From NCBI GenBank assembly GCA_025964675.1, contig JAOPYI010000116.1, forward strand, positions 27,621 through 91,620: 64,000 nucleotides of DNA, read 5' to 3'. Each line of letters opens with the position of its first letter. Position 1 is the first letter of the stretch. A program made the position numbers and the translations under genes. A model generated the notes under the pieces. That model was not told the DNA's origin and did no database searches. It was given only the letters and a program-made list of their open reading frames with translations. Positions 45,996 to 54,721 of the stretch are shown here, piece by piece. Source of the DNA: Sphaerisporangium sp. Its GTDB lineage: Bacteria > Actinomycetota > Actinomycetes > Streptosporangiales > Streptosporangiaceae.

Positions 45996-46897
45996 CCGCC
46001 ACGACGGCCGACGCGCGAGCGGAGCTCCGATCCGGACGCGTCCCCGCGGACCCCAAGCCTCGGCGCGGGGGCGTCGCGCTGCTCCCCACCGTGGCGCTGA
46101 TCCTGGGCGCTCTGTACTGCGTCGTCCCGACGCTGTGGATCCTCATCGCGGCCACCAAGTCCCCGGCCGACCTGTTCTCCACCGCCACCTACCTTCCGTC
46201 GATAGGAAGGGGGATCGTCGACAACATCCATGATCTGTCGGCCTACGGCGGCGGCGTCTTCTGGCACTGGATGCTGAACAGCTTCCTCTACGCCACCCTT
46301 GGCGGCATGGCCGCCTCGGCGATCTCGGCGGCGGCGGGATACGCGCTCGCGAAGTACGAGTTCCACGGTCGCCGGCTCATCTTCAACACCATCCTGGCCG
46401 GAGTGCTGCTTCCCCAGATCGTCCTCGCGATCCCGCAGTACCTGCTGCTGTCGAAGGCCGGCCTCACCGACAGCTACTTCGCGATCGTGCTGCCTCAGCT
46501 CTTCAACCCGTACGGCATCTATCTCTGCCGAATCTACGCCGCGGCGTCCGTGCCCGACTCGGTGCTGGAAGCAGGACGCATGGACGGTGCGACCGAGTTC
46601 CAGCTCTTCCGCTCGGTGGGACTCCGCCTGATGGGCCCGGGGCTCATCACCGTGTTCCTGCTGCAGTTCATCGTCATCTGGAACAACTTCCTGCTGCCCT
46701 TCGTGATGGTGAACAGCGACGACAAGTTCCCCCTGACCGTGGGCCTGTACAGCATGCTCAGGCACGGCGCCGACGAAGCCTCGCTGTACTCGCTGGTCAT
46801 CACCGGCACCCTGCTCTCGGTGATCCCCGTCATCGCGCTCTTCCTCTCCCTGCAACGCTACTGGCGCATCGACCTGATCACCGGGGCCCTCAAGTAG
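45992..46897 (+). CDS. Sugar ABC transporter permease, MalG type
   Basis: A 301-residue permease, with the EAA loop SVLEAGRMDGATEFQLFRSVGLRLMGPGLI. A 25-residue polar N-terminus precedes TM1 (ALLPTVALILGALYCVVPTLWILI). ATG 45992 overlaps the MalF-type stop; the upstream frame is a shadow. No ATPase gene follows, so the system must borrow an ATPase encoded elsewhere (MsiK-like). Confidence 0.92.
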   Translation: MTATTADARAELRSGRVPADPKPRRGGVALLPTVALILGALYCVVPTLWILIAATKSPADLFSTATYLPSIGRGIVDNIHDLSAYGGGVFWHWMLNSFLYATLGGMAASAISAAAGYALAKYEFHGRRLIFNTILAGVLLPQIVLAIPQYLLLSKAGLTDSYFAIVLPQLFNPYGIYLCRIYAAASVPDSVLEAGRMDGATEFQLFRSVGLRLMGPGLITVFLLQFIVIWNNFLLPFVMVNSDDKFPLTVGLYSMLRHGADEASLYSLVITGTLLSVIPVIALFLSLQRYWRIDLITGALK

Positions 46898-46898
46898 C

Positions 46899-46921
46899 GG
46901 CTGCCGATATATGCGGCGGCT
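46899..46921. terminator. Hairpin between convergent operons
   Basis: GGCTGCCG and CGGCGGCT form an 8-bp stem with two G-T pairs around ATATATG, in the 35-bp gap between the permease stop and the convergent dipeptidase stop. Confidence 0.5.
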
Positions 46922-46932
46922 GAGAAGCAGGT

Positions 46933-48147
46933 TCAGCCCACCCAGATCTCGCGGAGTGCGCGGATGATGTTGCCACCGACCACCGCGCGGATGTCGTCGT
47001 CGGAGTAGCCGTGCTTGACCAGCCAGCCGACGATGTTCGTGAAGTTCTCCGTGGGGCTCTCCAGGCCCGCCACGTACGGGACCGGTTCGAACGCCGGGCC
47101 CGCCATGCCGCCCGTGCCGAGGCCGAGCAGCTTGGAGAACACGCGGTGCAGGCCGACGTGGTCGCCGTAGAGGGTGTCGGGGCCGAACGCGACGTGCTCG
47201 ATGCCCATCACCTCGACGCAGTGCACGAAGTGGTCCATCACCGATTCGAGGCTGTGCGCCGGGTGGTCCGCGGAGAGCGTCGTGTGCGGTGCCGCGGAGA
47301 TGCCGAAGACCCCCCCGGTGTCGGCCACCGCGCGCAGCAGTTCGTCCGGCTTCATGCGGGAGGTGTCCCACACGGCCCGTGCGCCGGCGTGCGTGATCAG
47401 GACCGGCTTCTCGCTCACCTCGCACACGTCCAGCCCGGTGCGGTCGGAGGAGTGCGAAACGTCGATCGCCATGCCGAGCCGGTTCATCCGCTCGACGGCC
47501 TTCCGTCCGAAGACGGTCAGCCCGCCGTCCCTCGGCTCCCGCAGACCCGAGCCGAGGCCGTTCGCGTCCGAGTACGCGATGCCGATCTGCCGCACGCCGA
47601 GCCCGTACAGGATGTCCAGCCGGTCCAGCTCGTTCTCGATCGGGGTCGCCGCCTCCAGGCCGAGGACCAGCGCCAGCCTGCCGGTCTCGTGCGCGTCCAG
47701 GATGTCCTGGACGGTCCGGGCGATGACCACGAAGTCCTGGTGGGCGATGTCGGCCTGGCGCATGCCCAGGTCGGCGATGACGTCGTGCCACTTCCAGGGC
47801 GAGTTTCCGGTGACGCAGGCGGTGCCGTCCATGAGGTTGTCGAAGACCGCGGTCATCCCGGACCGGGCCAGCCCCGCGAAGGCGGTGTGCTGGCGAGCGG
47901 TCCGGTTGTAGTCCGGGGTCTGCTCGATCTGCCTGGGGAACAGCACGGGATGGTCGTGCAGGCTGATCACGACGCTGTCGTCGAGCAGCCGGCGCGCCCT
48001 TTCGGCCTCCTCGCCGGAGAGCCCGAGCTCGTAGGCGGGGACACGGTCGTACTCCGGGTCGAACTCGAAGGACGGGAAGTCCTCGTCCGGCCGCAGGTAG
48101 GTGTAGGAGCGGTAGCCGGTGTAGCGCGAGCCGGCCGTGTTGTGCAT
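46933..48147 (-). CDS. M19 (renal/membrane dipeptidase family) dipeptidase
   Basis: A 404-residue zinc dipeptidase that, in characterised members, cleaves L,L and L,D dipeptides. Metal residues appear as SLHDHPV (variant of DGHND), Glu in LVLGLEAATPI, His in IDVSHSSDRTG and ITHAGARAVWDTSR, and Asp in FGPDTLYGD. No signal peptide, so it acts in the cytoplasm on imported peptides. The ATG is 4 bp after the stop of the peptide-importer ATPase gene, making it the last gene of that operon. Confidence 0.9.
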   Translation of the reverse strand: MHNTAGSRYTGYRSYTYLRPDEDFPSFEFDPEYDRVPAYELGLSGEEAERARRLLDDSVVISLHDHPVLFPRQIEQTPDYNRTARQHTAFAGLARSGMTAVFDNLMDGTACVTGNSPWKWHDVIADLGMRQADIAHQDFVVIARTVQDILDAHETGRLALVLGLEAATPIENELDRLDILYGLGVRQIGIAYSDANGLGSGLREPRDGGLTVFGRKAVERMNRLGMAIDVSHSSDRTGLDVCEVSEKPVLITHAGARAVWDTSRMKPDELLRAVADTGGVFGISAAPHTTLSADHPAHSLESVMDHFVHCVEVMGIEHVAFGPDTLYGDHVGLHRVFSKLLGLGTGGMAGPAFEPVPYVAGLESPTENFTNIVGWLVKHGYSDDDIRAVVGGNIIRALREIWVG

Positions 48148-48151
48148 GTTC

Positions 48152-49195
48152 TCACTCAGCTCCCGTCACGTGCTGGCAGGCGGCCCGGTGCCGCCCGTCC
48201 GCTTCGCCGCTGACCAACCGCAGGCCTGGTTCGGTGGCGCAGGCGGCCACCGCGACCGGGCAGCGGGGCCGGTAACGGCAGCCGCCGGCGGCTCCCTCGG
48301 GGCCGGTCGCCTCGTCGATGGACGCCGCCGCCACCGGTACCGGCTCGGCGGGGATCGGTGAGATCGTGGCCCCGCCGTTCCGCGCCGCGACATGGGTGGC
48401 CAGGCGCGGCACGGAGCCCAGCAGGAGCCGGGTGTAGGGGTGGGCAGGCGCGTGGAACACCTGCTCGGTGGGTCCGGTCTCGATGATGCGGCCCAGGTAC
48501 ATGACCGCGGTCCGGTCGCTGACCTGGCGTACCACGGCCATGTTGTGGGACACGAAGATCATCGACAGTCCGAGCGACTGCTTGAGGTCGAGCAGCAGGT
48601 TGATGATGTTCGCCTGGACCGACACGTCCAGCGCGGACACCGGTTCGTCGGCGATGAGAACCTTCGGCTCCAGCGCGAGCGCGCGGGCGATCCCGATGCG
48701 CTGCCGCTGGCCACCGGAGAACTGGCGGGGGGTTTGGCCCAGCGCCCGGTGCGGCAGTCCGACCAGGTCCAGCAACTCCTTGCTACGCCGCTCCACCTGG
48801 TCGCGTGGGACGATCCGGTGGTATCGCAGCAGCTCACCGAGGGTCTGCCCGACGGTCATCCGGGGGTTCAGCGAGCTGTACGGATCCTGGAAGACTATCT
48901 GCACGAACCGCCGCTGCGCCCGGGTCGGGGACCCGGCGACCGGCGAGCCGGCGAGCCGGATGACGCCGGCGGTCGGCTGGTAGAGCCCGACGACGCAACG
49001 GCTCAGCGTCGACTTGCCGCAGCCGGACTCTCCCACCAGGCCGAGCGTCTCCCCCTCACGCAGCACGAGGTCGACACCGTCGACGGCGCGCACCACATGC
49101 GGAGGACGCCGGGCGATCCGGTCGGCCAGCCCGTGCCGGCCCTCGAACTGCTGCACGAGGCCCTCGACCGCGAGCACCTCAGCACCGCTGGTCAT
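48152..49195 (-). CDS. Peptide ABC transporter ATPase, DppF type (system 1)
   Basis: A 347-residue ATP-binding subunit. Walker A is GESGCGKST, the Q-loop is [11 protein letters not shown], the signature is [15 protein letters not shown], Walker B is [12 protein letters not shown], the H-loop is FVSHN, and a C-terminal [14 protein letters not shown] cluster is present. ATG 49195 has GGAGGAGG upstream and overlaps the DppD-type gene; the in-frame region further upstream is a shadow. Expected to energise uptake with its DppD-type partner. Confidence 0.92.
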   Translation of the reverse strand: MTSGAEVLAVEGLVQQFEGRHGLADRIARRPPHVVRAVDGVDLVLREGETLGLVGESGCGKSTLSRCVVGLYQPTAGVIRLAGSPVAGSPTRAQRRFVQIVFQDPYSSLNPRMTVGQTLGELLRYHRIVPRDQVERRSKELLDLVGLPHRALGQTPRQFSGGQRQRIGIARALALEPKVLIADEPVSALDVSVQANIINLLLDLKQSLGLSMIFVSHNMAVVRQVSDRTAVMYLGRIIETGPTEQVFHAPAHPYTRLLLGSVPRLATHVAARNGGATISPIPAEPVPVAAASIDEATGPEGAAGGCRYRPRCPVAVAACATEPGLRLVSGEADGRHRAACQHVTGAE

Positions 49196-50211
49196 CGCAC
49201 CTCCTCCTGGACCGGGGCCTCGGCCACCATGTCGCTCCACCGTTCCGCCTCCTCGTAGCGCAGGCACGCGGTGGCCCGGTCGGGCGTCAGCTGTACCAGC
49301 GGCGGGGTCTGTTCGTAACAGGCGTCGCTCACGAAGCGGCAGCGGTCCGCGAACGAGCACCCCGCCACCTCGTCCATCAGGTCCGGCGGCTGGCCGGGGA
49401 TGGTCAGCAGCCGGTGCACCGGCACGTCCGGGTCGGGCACCGAACGCAGCAGCGCGAAGCTGTACGGATGCCGGGGCGCGCCGAGCACGTCGAGGATCGG
49501 GCCGTTCTCGACAACGCGTCCCGCGTACATCACATAGATCCGCCGGCAGGTCTCGCTCACCACCGCGAGGTCGTGGCTGACCAGGATCAGCCCGACACCC
49601 TCCTCCACGCGCAGGCTCTCGATGACGCTGAGCACCTGGGCCTGGATGGTGACGTCCAGGGCGGTGGTCGGCTCGTCGGCGAGGATCAGCCGGGGCTGCC
49701 CGGAGAGAGCGATCGCGATGCAGATCCGCTGCCGCATACCGCCCGAAAGTTCGTGCGGGTAGGCCCGGTAGCGGCGCTCCGGCTCCGGGATGCCGACCCG
49801 GTCCATCAACTCGATGGCCCGTGCCTTCGACTTCGCGCCGGACATGCCCAGCTTGCGACGGGGCGTCTCGGCGATCTGCTCGCCGACCCGCATCACCGGG
49901 TTGAGCGCGGTGAGGGAGTCCTGGAAGACCATGCCCATCGCGCTGGTGAGCCGGCGTCGGCGTTCGCGCTCCGGGAGGGCGGTGACGTCGACGCCGTCGA
50001 GCACGATGCGGCCGGAGGTGACCCGTGCCGGCTGCGGGAGCAGGCCCAGCAGGGCGCGCAGGGTCAGGCTCTTGCCCGACCCCGACTCCCCGACGAGCCC
50101 GACCGCCTCGCCCGCGTCGGCCGTCAGCGAGACTCCGCGCACCGCGTGCAGTGTGGCGTGCGGCAGCGGGATCTCCACGTGGAGGTCCTCGACCTCGAGG
50201 AGTGGGCTCAT
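49192..50211 (-). CDS. Peptide ABC transporter ATPase, DppD type (system 1)
   Basis: A 339-residue ATP-binding subunit. Walker A is [11 protein letters not shown], the Q-loop is [12 protein letters not shown], the signature is [15 protein letters not shown], Walker B is [12 protein letters not shown], the H-loop is LVSHD, and the C-terminal [14 protein letters not shown] motif is present. The ATG at 50211 overlaps the DppC-type gene by ATGA. It is the intact counterpart of the interrupted gene at 61001-62083. Confidence 0.92.
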   Translation of the reverse strand: MSPLLEVEDLHVEIPLPHATLHAVRGVSLTADAGEAVGLVGESGSGKSLTLRALLGLLPQPARVTSGRIVLDGVDVTALPERERRRRLTSAMGMVFQDSLTALNPVMRVGEQIAETPRRKLGMSGAKSKARAIELMDRVGIPEPERRYRAYPHELSGGMRQRICIAIALSGQPRLILADEPTTALDVTIQAQVLSVIESLRVEEGVGLILVSHDLAVVSETCRRIYVMYAGRVVENGPILDVLGAPRHPYSFALLRSVPDPDVPVHRLLTIPGQPPDLMDEVAGCSFADRCRFVSDACYEQTPPLVQLTPDRATACLRYEEAERWSDMVAEAPVQEEVR

Positions 50212-51080
50212 CGTCGGTTCATCCGTTCCACCAGGCCGTCGGCGATCAGCGCGAGCGCCAGCCCGGTGATCACGACGGCGAAGCCGGGGAGTGCGGCGAG
50301 GTACCACTGGGTCAGCATGAACTGCTGCCCTTCCTGGATCATCGATCCCCAGTCCGGCGTGGGCGGCGGCACGCCCAGGCCGAGATAGCCCAAGGTCACG
50401 ATGGCGAGGATCGTGAGGACGATGTCGCTCATCGAGAACACGACCGCCTGGAGCACCACGTTCGGCAGCAGGTGCCGCAGCAGGATCCGCCAGGTGGGCA
50501 GGCCGCTCGCGCGGGCGGCCAGCGCGTACTCCTGGTTCTTGGCGATGAGCACCTCACCGCGGACGATGCGGGCGTAGGCGACCCAGCCGACCATCGTGAT
50601 CGCGACGTAGATGCTGCCCGTGCCGGGGCCGAGCGCGAAGACGAGCCCGATGACCAGGACGAAGAACGGGAACGCGACGACCATGTCGACGATCCGCATC
50701 AGCACCGTGTCGAACCAGCCGCCGAACCAGCCGCTGATCAGGCCGAGAATGGTCCCGATGATCAGTGGTGAGACCACGGCGAGCACGCCCACGCGCAGGT
50801 CGATGCGGGCTCCGTAGAGCAGCCGGGCCAGCACGTCGCGGCCGAACCGGTCAGTGCCGAGAAGATGCCCGGGGGATCCCGGCGGGAGCAGCGACTGCGG
50901 GAGGTTCTGCGCGACAGGGTCCGCGCTGGTGATCAGTGGTGCGAAGACCGCCGCGAGGATCAGCAGCCCGAACAGGGTGAGGCCGATGATGAGCGGCCCG
51001 TTGAAACGGCGGGCGCGCCGGCGCGGCTTCGTCGCCGTGCCGGGCTTCAACGACCGCCCGGGGAAGGGCACCGACGTCAT
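50208..51080 (-). CDS. Peptide ABC transporter permease, DppC type (system 1)
   Basis: A 290-residue permease. It has FNGPLIIGLTLFGLLILAAVFAPLI as TM1, HLLGTDRFGRDVLARLLYGARIDLRVG, the EAA loop YALAARASGLPTWRILLRHLLPNVV, and YLGLGVPPPTPDWGSMIQEGQ near the C-terminus. ATGA overlaps on both sides. It is very similar in plan to the system 2 permease at 62086-62964. Confidence 0.92.
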   Translation of the reverse strand: MTSVPFPGRSLKPGTATKPRRRARRFNGPLIIGLTLFGLLILAAVFAPLITSADPVAQNLPQSLLPPGSPGHLLGTDRFGRDVLARLLYGARIDLRVGVLAVVSPLIIGTILGLISGWFGGWFDTVLMRIVDMVVAFPFFVLVIGLVFALGPGTGSIYVAITMVGWVAYARIVRGEVLIAKNQEYALAARASGLPTWRILLRHLLPNVVLQAVVFSMSDIVLTILAIVTLGYLGLGVPPPTPDWGSMIQEGQQFMLTQWYLAALPGFAVVITGLALALIADGLVERMNRR

Positions 51081-52018
51081 GACAGCCTCACCCGCGGGTC
51101 GAGGCTGGCGTGCGCGACGTCGGTGAGCAGGTTGACCGCGACCACCATGACCGCGAAGAACATCGTCACCCCCTGGACGACCGGGAAGTCCCGGTTGAAG
51201 ATCGCATCGATCATCTGAGTGCCGATGCCGGGCAAGGAGAAGACCCGTTCCACCACCAGGGTCGAACCGACCAGGTAGGCGATGTTGACGCCGAGCACCG
51301 TCACCGAGGAGACCGCCGCGTTGCGCAGCGCGTGCCCGACGATCACCCGGCCCGTGCCGATCCCCTTGGCTCGAGCGGTGGTGATGTAGTCGCTGCCCAG
51401 CACGTTGATCATGCTGGTACGCAGACTGCGTATCAGGATCGGTGTGAGCGCCAGCGCCACGGTCAGCGCCGGCAGGATGATGCCCTGCACGTGCTCGGCG
51501 AAGCTGGTGCCGTACCCGGAGACCGGGAAGAGTCCGAGCTTGAGCGCGAAGACCAGGATGAGCATGATGCCCAGCCAGAACGCCGGCATGCCCAGGCCGA
51601 GCAGCGGCACCGCCCTGATCACATGATCGGCGACGCTGTTACGGCGGCTCGCCGCCCACGCGGCGAGCGGCACGCTGATCACGACTGAGAAGAGGGCTCC
51701 CACGATGATCAGCCAAAGCGTTGCACTGAGCCGGCCGAGGACCAGGCTCGTCACGCTGACCTGGTAGAAGAACGAGTGGCCGAGGTCGCCCCGCAGCAGG
51801 CGCCCCAGAAAGTCCAGGTACTGGCGCCAGAGCGGCTGGTCCAGGCCGAGCTGCTGGTGCAGCGCGGCTACGGTGGCCGGGGTGGCGTGGGTGCCGAGGA
51901 GCGTCACCGCCGGGTCGCCCGGCACCAGGTGGATCATGAAGAACACGATCACCGTGGTACCGAGCAGCACTGGGATGGCGGCAAGCAGACGGCGCCCTAT
52001 GTAGAGGACATATTCCAT
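51077..52018 (-). CDS. Peptide ABC transporter permease, DppB type (system 1)
   Basis: A 313-residue permease with IGRRLLAAIPVLLGTTVIVFFMIHLVPGDP (the DppB signature), GLDQPLWRQYLDFLGRLLRGDLGHSFFY and EAA-like loop YITTARAKGIGTGRVIVGHALRNAAV. It lies 30 bp downstream of the binding-protein gene and overlaps the DppC-type gene. Confidence 0.92.
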   Translation of the reverse strand: MEYVLYIGRRLLAAIPVLLGTTVIVFFMIHLVPGDPAVTLLGTHATPATVAALHQQLGLDQPLWRQYLDFLGRLLRGDLGHSFFYQVSVTSLVLGRLSATLWLIIVGALFSVVISVPLAAWAASRRNSVADHVIRAVPLLGLGMPAFWLGIMLILVFALKLGLFPVSGYGTSFAEHVQGIILPALTVALALTPILIRSLRTSMINVLGSDYITTARAKGIGTGRVIVGHALRNAAVSSVTVLGVNIAYLVGSTLVVERVFSLPGIGTQMIDAIFNRDFPVVQGVTMFFAVMVVAVNLLTDVAHASLDPRVRLS

Positions 52019-52048
52019 CTCTGCTTCTTTCGATCGCGAGGTCGAGGC

Positions 52049-53686
52049 TCAGGCCGTGAGGTAGACGTCCTCGATGTGGTAGCTGCCCGACGGCAGCACC
52101 TGGAAGCCCTCCACCGACGCCTGCCTGGCGTACGGCATCGGCTGGTAGTAGAGGAAGCCGAGGAAGGCGTCGTTGGCGGCCATGGTCTGGATCTGGCTGT
52201 AGAGCTTCTGCCGCTGCGCGGTGTCGAATGTCCTCTGGGCCTGGTGGACCAGGTCGATGAGTTGCTTGTTGTTGTGTCCCGTGTTGAACGAGTGCCCGCC
52301 GGTCGTCGGGTCCAGCGCGAACTGGGCCAGCTCGTCGGGGTCGGCGATGTCCATGGTCCAGTAGCTGTGGCTGATCTCGTAGTCCAGCTTGTTCTGCAGG
52401 TCGTGCACGGCGCTGGGGTCGCCGTTCTGGATGTTCATCGTGATGCCGAGTTCCTTCAGGGACGCCTGAAGGATCTGGGCGATGGCCGCGTCCGTCGAGT
52501 CGCCGGAGGACGCGAGGTAGGTGGTGCTGAAGCCCTTCGGCACGCTCGACTGGGCCATCTCCGCCTTGGCCTTGGCCATGTCGTACTGCAGCCCGGGGGT
52601 GCTCGCGTCGTAGTAGGGGACGGTCGGCATGAAGACCGAGTTGGCCGCTTTGCCGTTGTTGTACAGCACGCTCTTGAGCAGCGACTGGCGGTCGATCGCG
52701 TAGCTGATCGCGCGGCGGACGTGTACGTCGTCGTACGGCTTCTTGGTCTGGTTCATCAGCACGTAGTCGGTGCGGGTGGAGGGGAACACATCGACCTTGA
52801 CGCCGCTCGCGGCGCGCAACTGGTCGAGGGTGGAGAACGGCGGGTTCTCGTTGATGTGCGCCTGCCCACCCTGCACCATCAGGGAGCGGGCGTTGTCATC
52901 CGCGACGACCTGCCAGGTCACACTGTCCAGCGCCGGCTTGCCCGGCTGCCAGTAGGTGGTGTTCTTCTTCAGGGTGATCGAGCTGCCCTTGGTCCAGGTG
53001 TCCCAGACGAAAGGCCCGGTGCCGATCGGCGCGGCGTAGAACTCCTGGGCGGTCTTACCGCCGTAGTTGTTCGGGATAATGCCGTTGCTCGGGCATGCGA
53101 GGTCGGCCAGCAGTGGCGCCCACGGGTATTTCGTGGTGATGACGACGGTCAGCGGGTCCGGCGCCTTCACCTCTTTGATGGCGCTGTTGATGAACTCCCA
53201 GCCGCCCTTCGTGGAGCTCGCCTTGTCGAGGGAGAATTTGACGTCGGCGGAGGTCATCGGCTGGCCGTTGCTGAACTTCACGCTGGAACGCAGCTTGAAT
53301 GTCCAGGTGAGCTTGTCGGCCGAGGTGGTGTAACTCTCGGCAAGCCACGGCTTGACGCTCTTTCCGTCCTGGGCGTTCATGAGAAGGGTCTCGTAAATCT
53401 GCTGGTAAACCCAGATCGACGCATTGCTGAACACCATGGTCTTGTCCATGGACACCGAGTCCTGGGCCCGGACGATCTTCAGATCCCCGCCGGCGCGCTT
53501 GGTGCCACCACCGTTGGAACCGCCGGCAGTGGTAGTGGAGCCGCCACCGCCACAGGCGGCGAGCAGGCCGGTGGCGCCGACCGCGCCGAACACGCCGAGC
53601 GCGGCGCGACGGCTCATCAGGTGGCGGGATATCTCGGCGTAGACGGGACCGGAAAGCCGGTCCGCATTCTGATCGGAAGTAGGCAT
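52049..53686 (-). CDS. Peptide ABC transporter binding lipoprotein with Tat-like signal (system 1)
   Basis: A 545-residue SBP family 5 receptor. A 23-residue N-terminal extension precedes MSRRAALGVFGAVGATGLLAACGGGG, a twin-arginine signal with lipobox LAAC, so it is probably exported folded by Tat and lipidated. The family block VKPWLAESYTTSADKLTWTFKLRSSVKFSNGQPMTSADVKFS and DVHVRRAISYAIDRQ are clear. ATG 53686 is 3 nt after a GGGGGTC ribosome site that lies inside the small palindrome ACCCC-CA-GGGGT (53694-53705). It begins the SBP-permease-ATPase-dipeptidase operon. Confidence 0.9.
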   Translation of the reverse strand: MPTSDQNADRLSGPVYAEISRHLMSRRAALGVFGAVGATGLLAACGGGGSTTTAGGSNGGGTKRAGGDLKIVRAQDSVSMDKTMVFSNASIWVYQQIYETLLMNAQDGKSVKPWLAESYTTSADKLTWTFKLRSSVKFSNGQPMTSADVKFSLDKASSTKGGWEFINSAIKEVKAPDPLTVVITTKYPWAPLLADLACPSNGIIPNNYGGKTAQEFYAAPIGTGPFVWDTWTKGSSITLKKNTTYWQPGKPALDSVTWQVVADDNARSLMVQGGQAHINENPPFSTLDQLRAASGVKVDVFPSTRTDYVLMNQTKKPYDDVHVRRAISYAIDRQSLLKSVLYNNGKAANSVFMPTVPYYDASTPGLQYDMAKAKAEMAQSSVPKGFSTTYLASSGDSTDAAIAQILQASLKELGITMNIQNGDPSAVHDLQNKLDYEISHSYWTMDIADPDELAQFALDPTTGGHSFNTGHNNKQLIDLVHQAQRTFDTAQRQKLYSQIQTMAANDAFLGFLYYQPMPYARQASVEGFQVLPSGSYHIEDVYLTA

Positions 53687-53790
53687 GGTATGACCCCCAG
53701 GGGTAAGTGGTTATTCAGTGCCGAAATGCGCGGTTAAGGGTCGGCCTTGCCGCCGAACAGAGCGATACTATGAACGTCATGTGCCGGGAA

Positions 53791-53817
53791 AAATATCTGG
53801 ATGTTACGGTCATATTT
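53791..53817 (-). promoter_or_regulatory. AT-rich inverted repeat upstream of the system 1 operon
   Basis: AAATAT (53791-53796) and ATATTT (53812-53817) flank 15 bp in the 180-bp gap between the hydrolase and the binding-protein gene. It is the most AT-rich point of the island and a plausible site for the local RpiR-type regulator. No consensus was tested. Confidence 0.3.
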
Positions 53818-53866
53818 CGGTTGGCCGGTGATCCGGATTTCTCGGTAGATCGAATACGGTGGATCT

Positions 53867-54721
53867 TCAGTGGGCTGTCTTCAGTTCCGGCAGGACCTCG
53901 TCCAGAAAGTCGCGCATGACCTTCTGGAAGAGATCGAACTCCTCGATCTGCGGCGAGTGCCCCGACTTCTCGAAGATGACGAGCTTGGAGTTCGGGATGA
54001 GCGAGGCGATGGTCTCGGCGGAGGAGACCGGGGTGACCCAGTCGAGCCGGCCGACGGTGACCAGGGTCGGGCAGGTGACGTTCGGCAGCTCCGGCTTCAC
54101 GTCGTAGACCGGGTCGTTGTACTTGAAGCACCAGTTGTGGGCCTCGTGCCGGTAGTAGCCCTCCTCGACCCGGGCGTTCGCCTTCACCGGGTCGTACTCG
54201 TAGTCGTAGAGCGGGATCAGCTCGGCCCAGCGCGCCTTCAGGTCGGCGTCGTCCCGGATCTCGCCGCTCCAGTAGCGGTTGAAGTTGTCCCAGTTGATCT
54301 CGACGCGGTCCTGGGTGCGGGCGTTCTCGAACGCCAGCTCCAGGTTGCTGCCGTCGGCCGAGGTGTCGCGCAGCACGATCGCCGACACGTGCTCGGGATA
54401 CCGGACGGCGTACTCCAGGGCGATGAACCCGCCGTAGGAGCCACCGGCGACCACGACACGCTCGGCGCCGGCCCATTGCCGCAGACCGTCGACGTCGGCC
54501 GCCCACTGCTCGTGGGAGTAGGGCGGGATGCCCTCGCTCAGGCCGCACCCCCGCGCGTCGAACACCACGACCCGGAACCGGTCGGCCAGCGTCCCGAAGG
54601 TCGCCTTCGGCTCGGCCAGCGAGCCGATCCCTCCGCCCCCGTGGTGGGCGATGAGCACCGGGCCGTCCTCGGGCCCCAGCACCTCCACGTTGAGCCGGCA
54701 GCCGTTGATCGTCACGTCCAT
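53867..54721 (-). CDS. Alpha/beta hydrolase, proline iminopeptidase-like (S33)
   Basis: A 284-residue alpha/beta-hydrolase. Nucleophile elbow VVAGGSYGGFIALEYA (Ser), acid in TVGRLDWVTPV (Asp) and base in KSGHSPQIEEF (His); the oxyanion HGGGGIG precedes FDARGCGLS. The GGSYGG elbow and DARGCGLS block are typical of prolyl aminopeptidases, which remove an N-terminal Pro or similar residue. ATG 54721 with GGGAGGGA upstream overlaps the DUF885 gene end by 10 bp, so it belongs to the same operon. Confidence 0.85.
   Translation of the reverse strand: MDVTINGCRLNVEVLGPEDGPVLIAHHGGGGIGSLAEPKATFGTLADRFRVVVFDARGCGLSEGIPPYSHEQWAADVDGLRQWAGAERVVVAGGSYGGFIALEYAVRYPEHVSAIVLRDTSADGSNLELAFENARTQDRVEINWDNFNRYWSGEIRDDADLKARWAELIPLYDYEYDPVKANARVEEGYYRHEAHNWCFKYNDPVYDVKPELPNVTCPTLVTVGRLDWVTPVSSAETIASLIPNSKLVIFEKSGHSPQIEEFDLFQKVMRDFLDEVLPELKTAH

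Noticed and set aside
53707..53919. 70-codon plus-strand frame in the 180-bp gap of the peptide island
   Set aside because: No ribosome site, no homology, and it overlaps the end of the minus-strand hydrolase gene.
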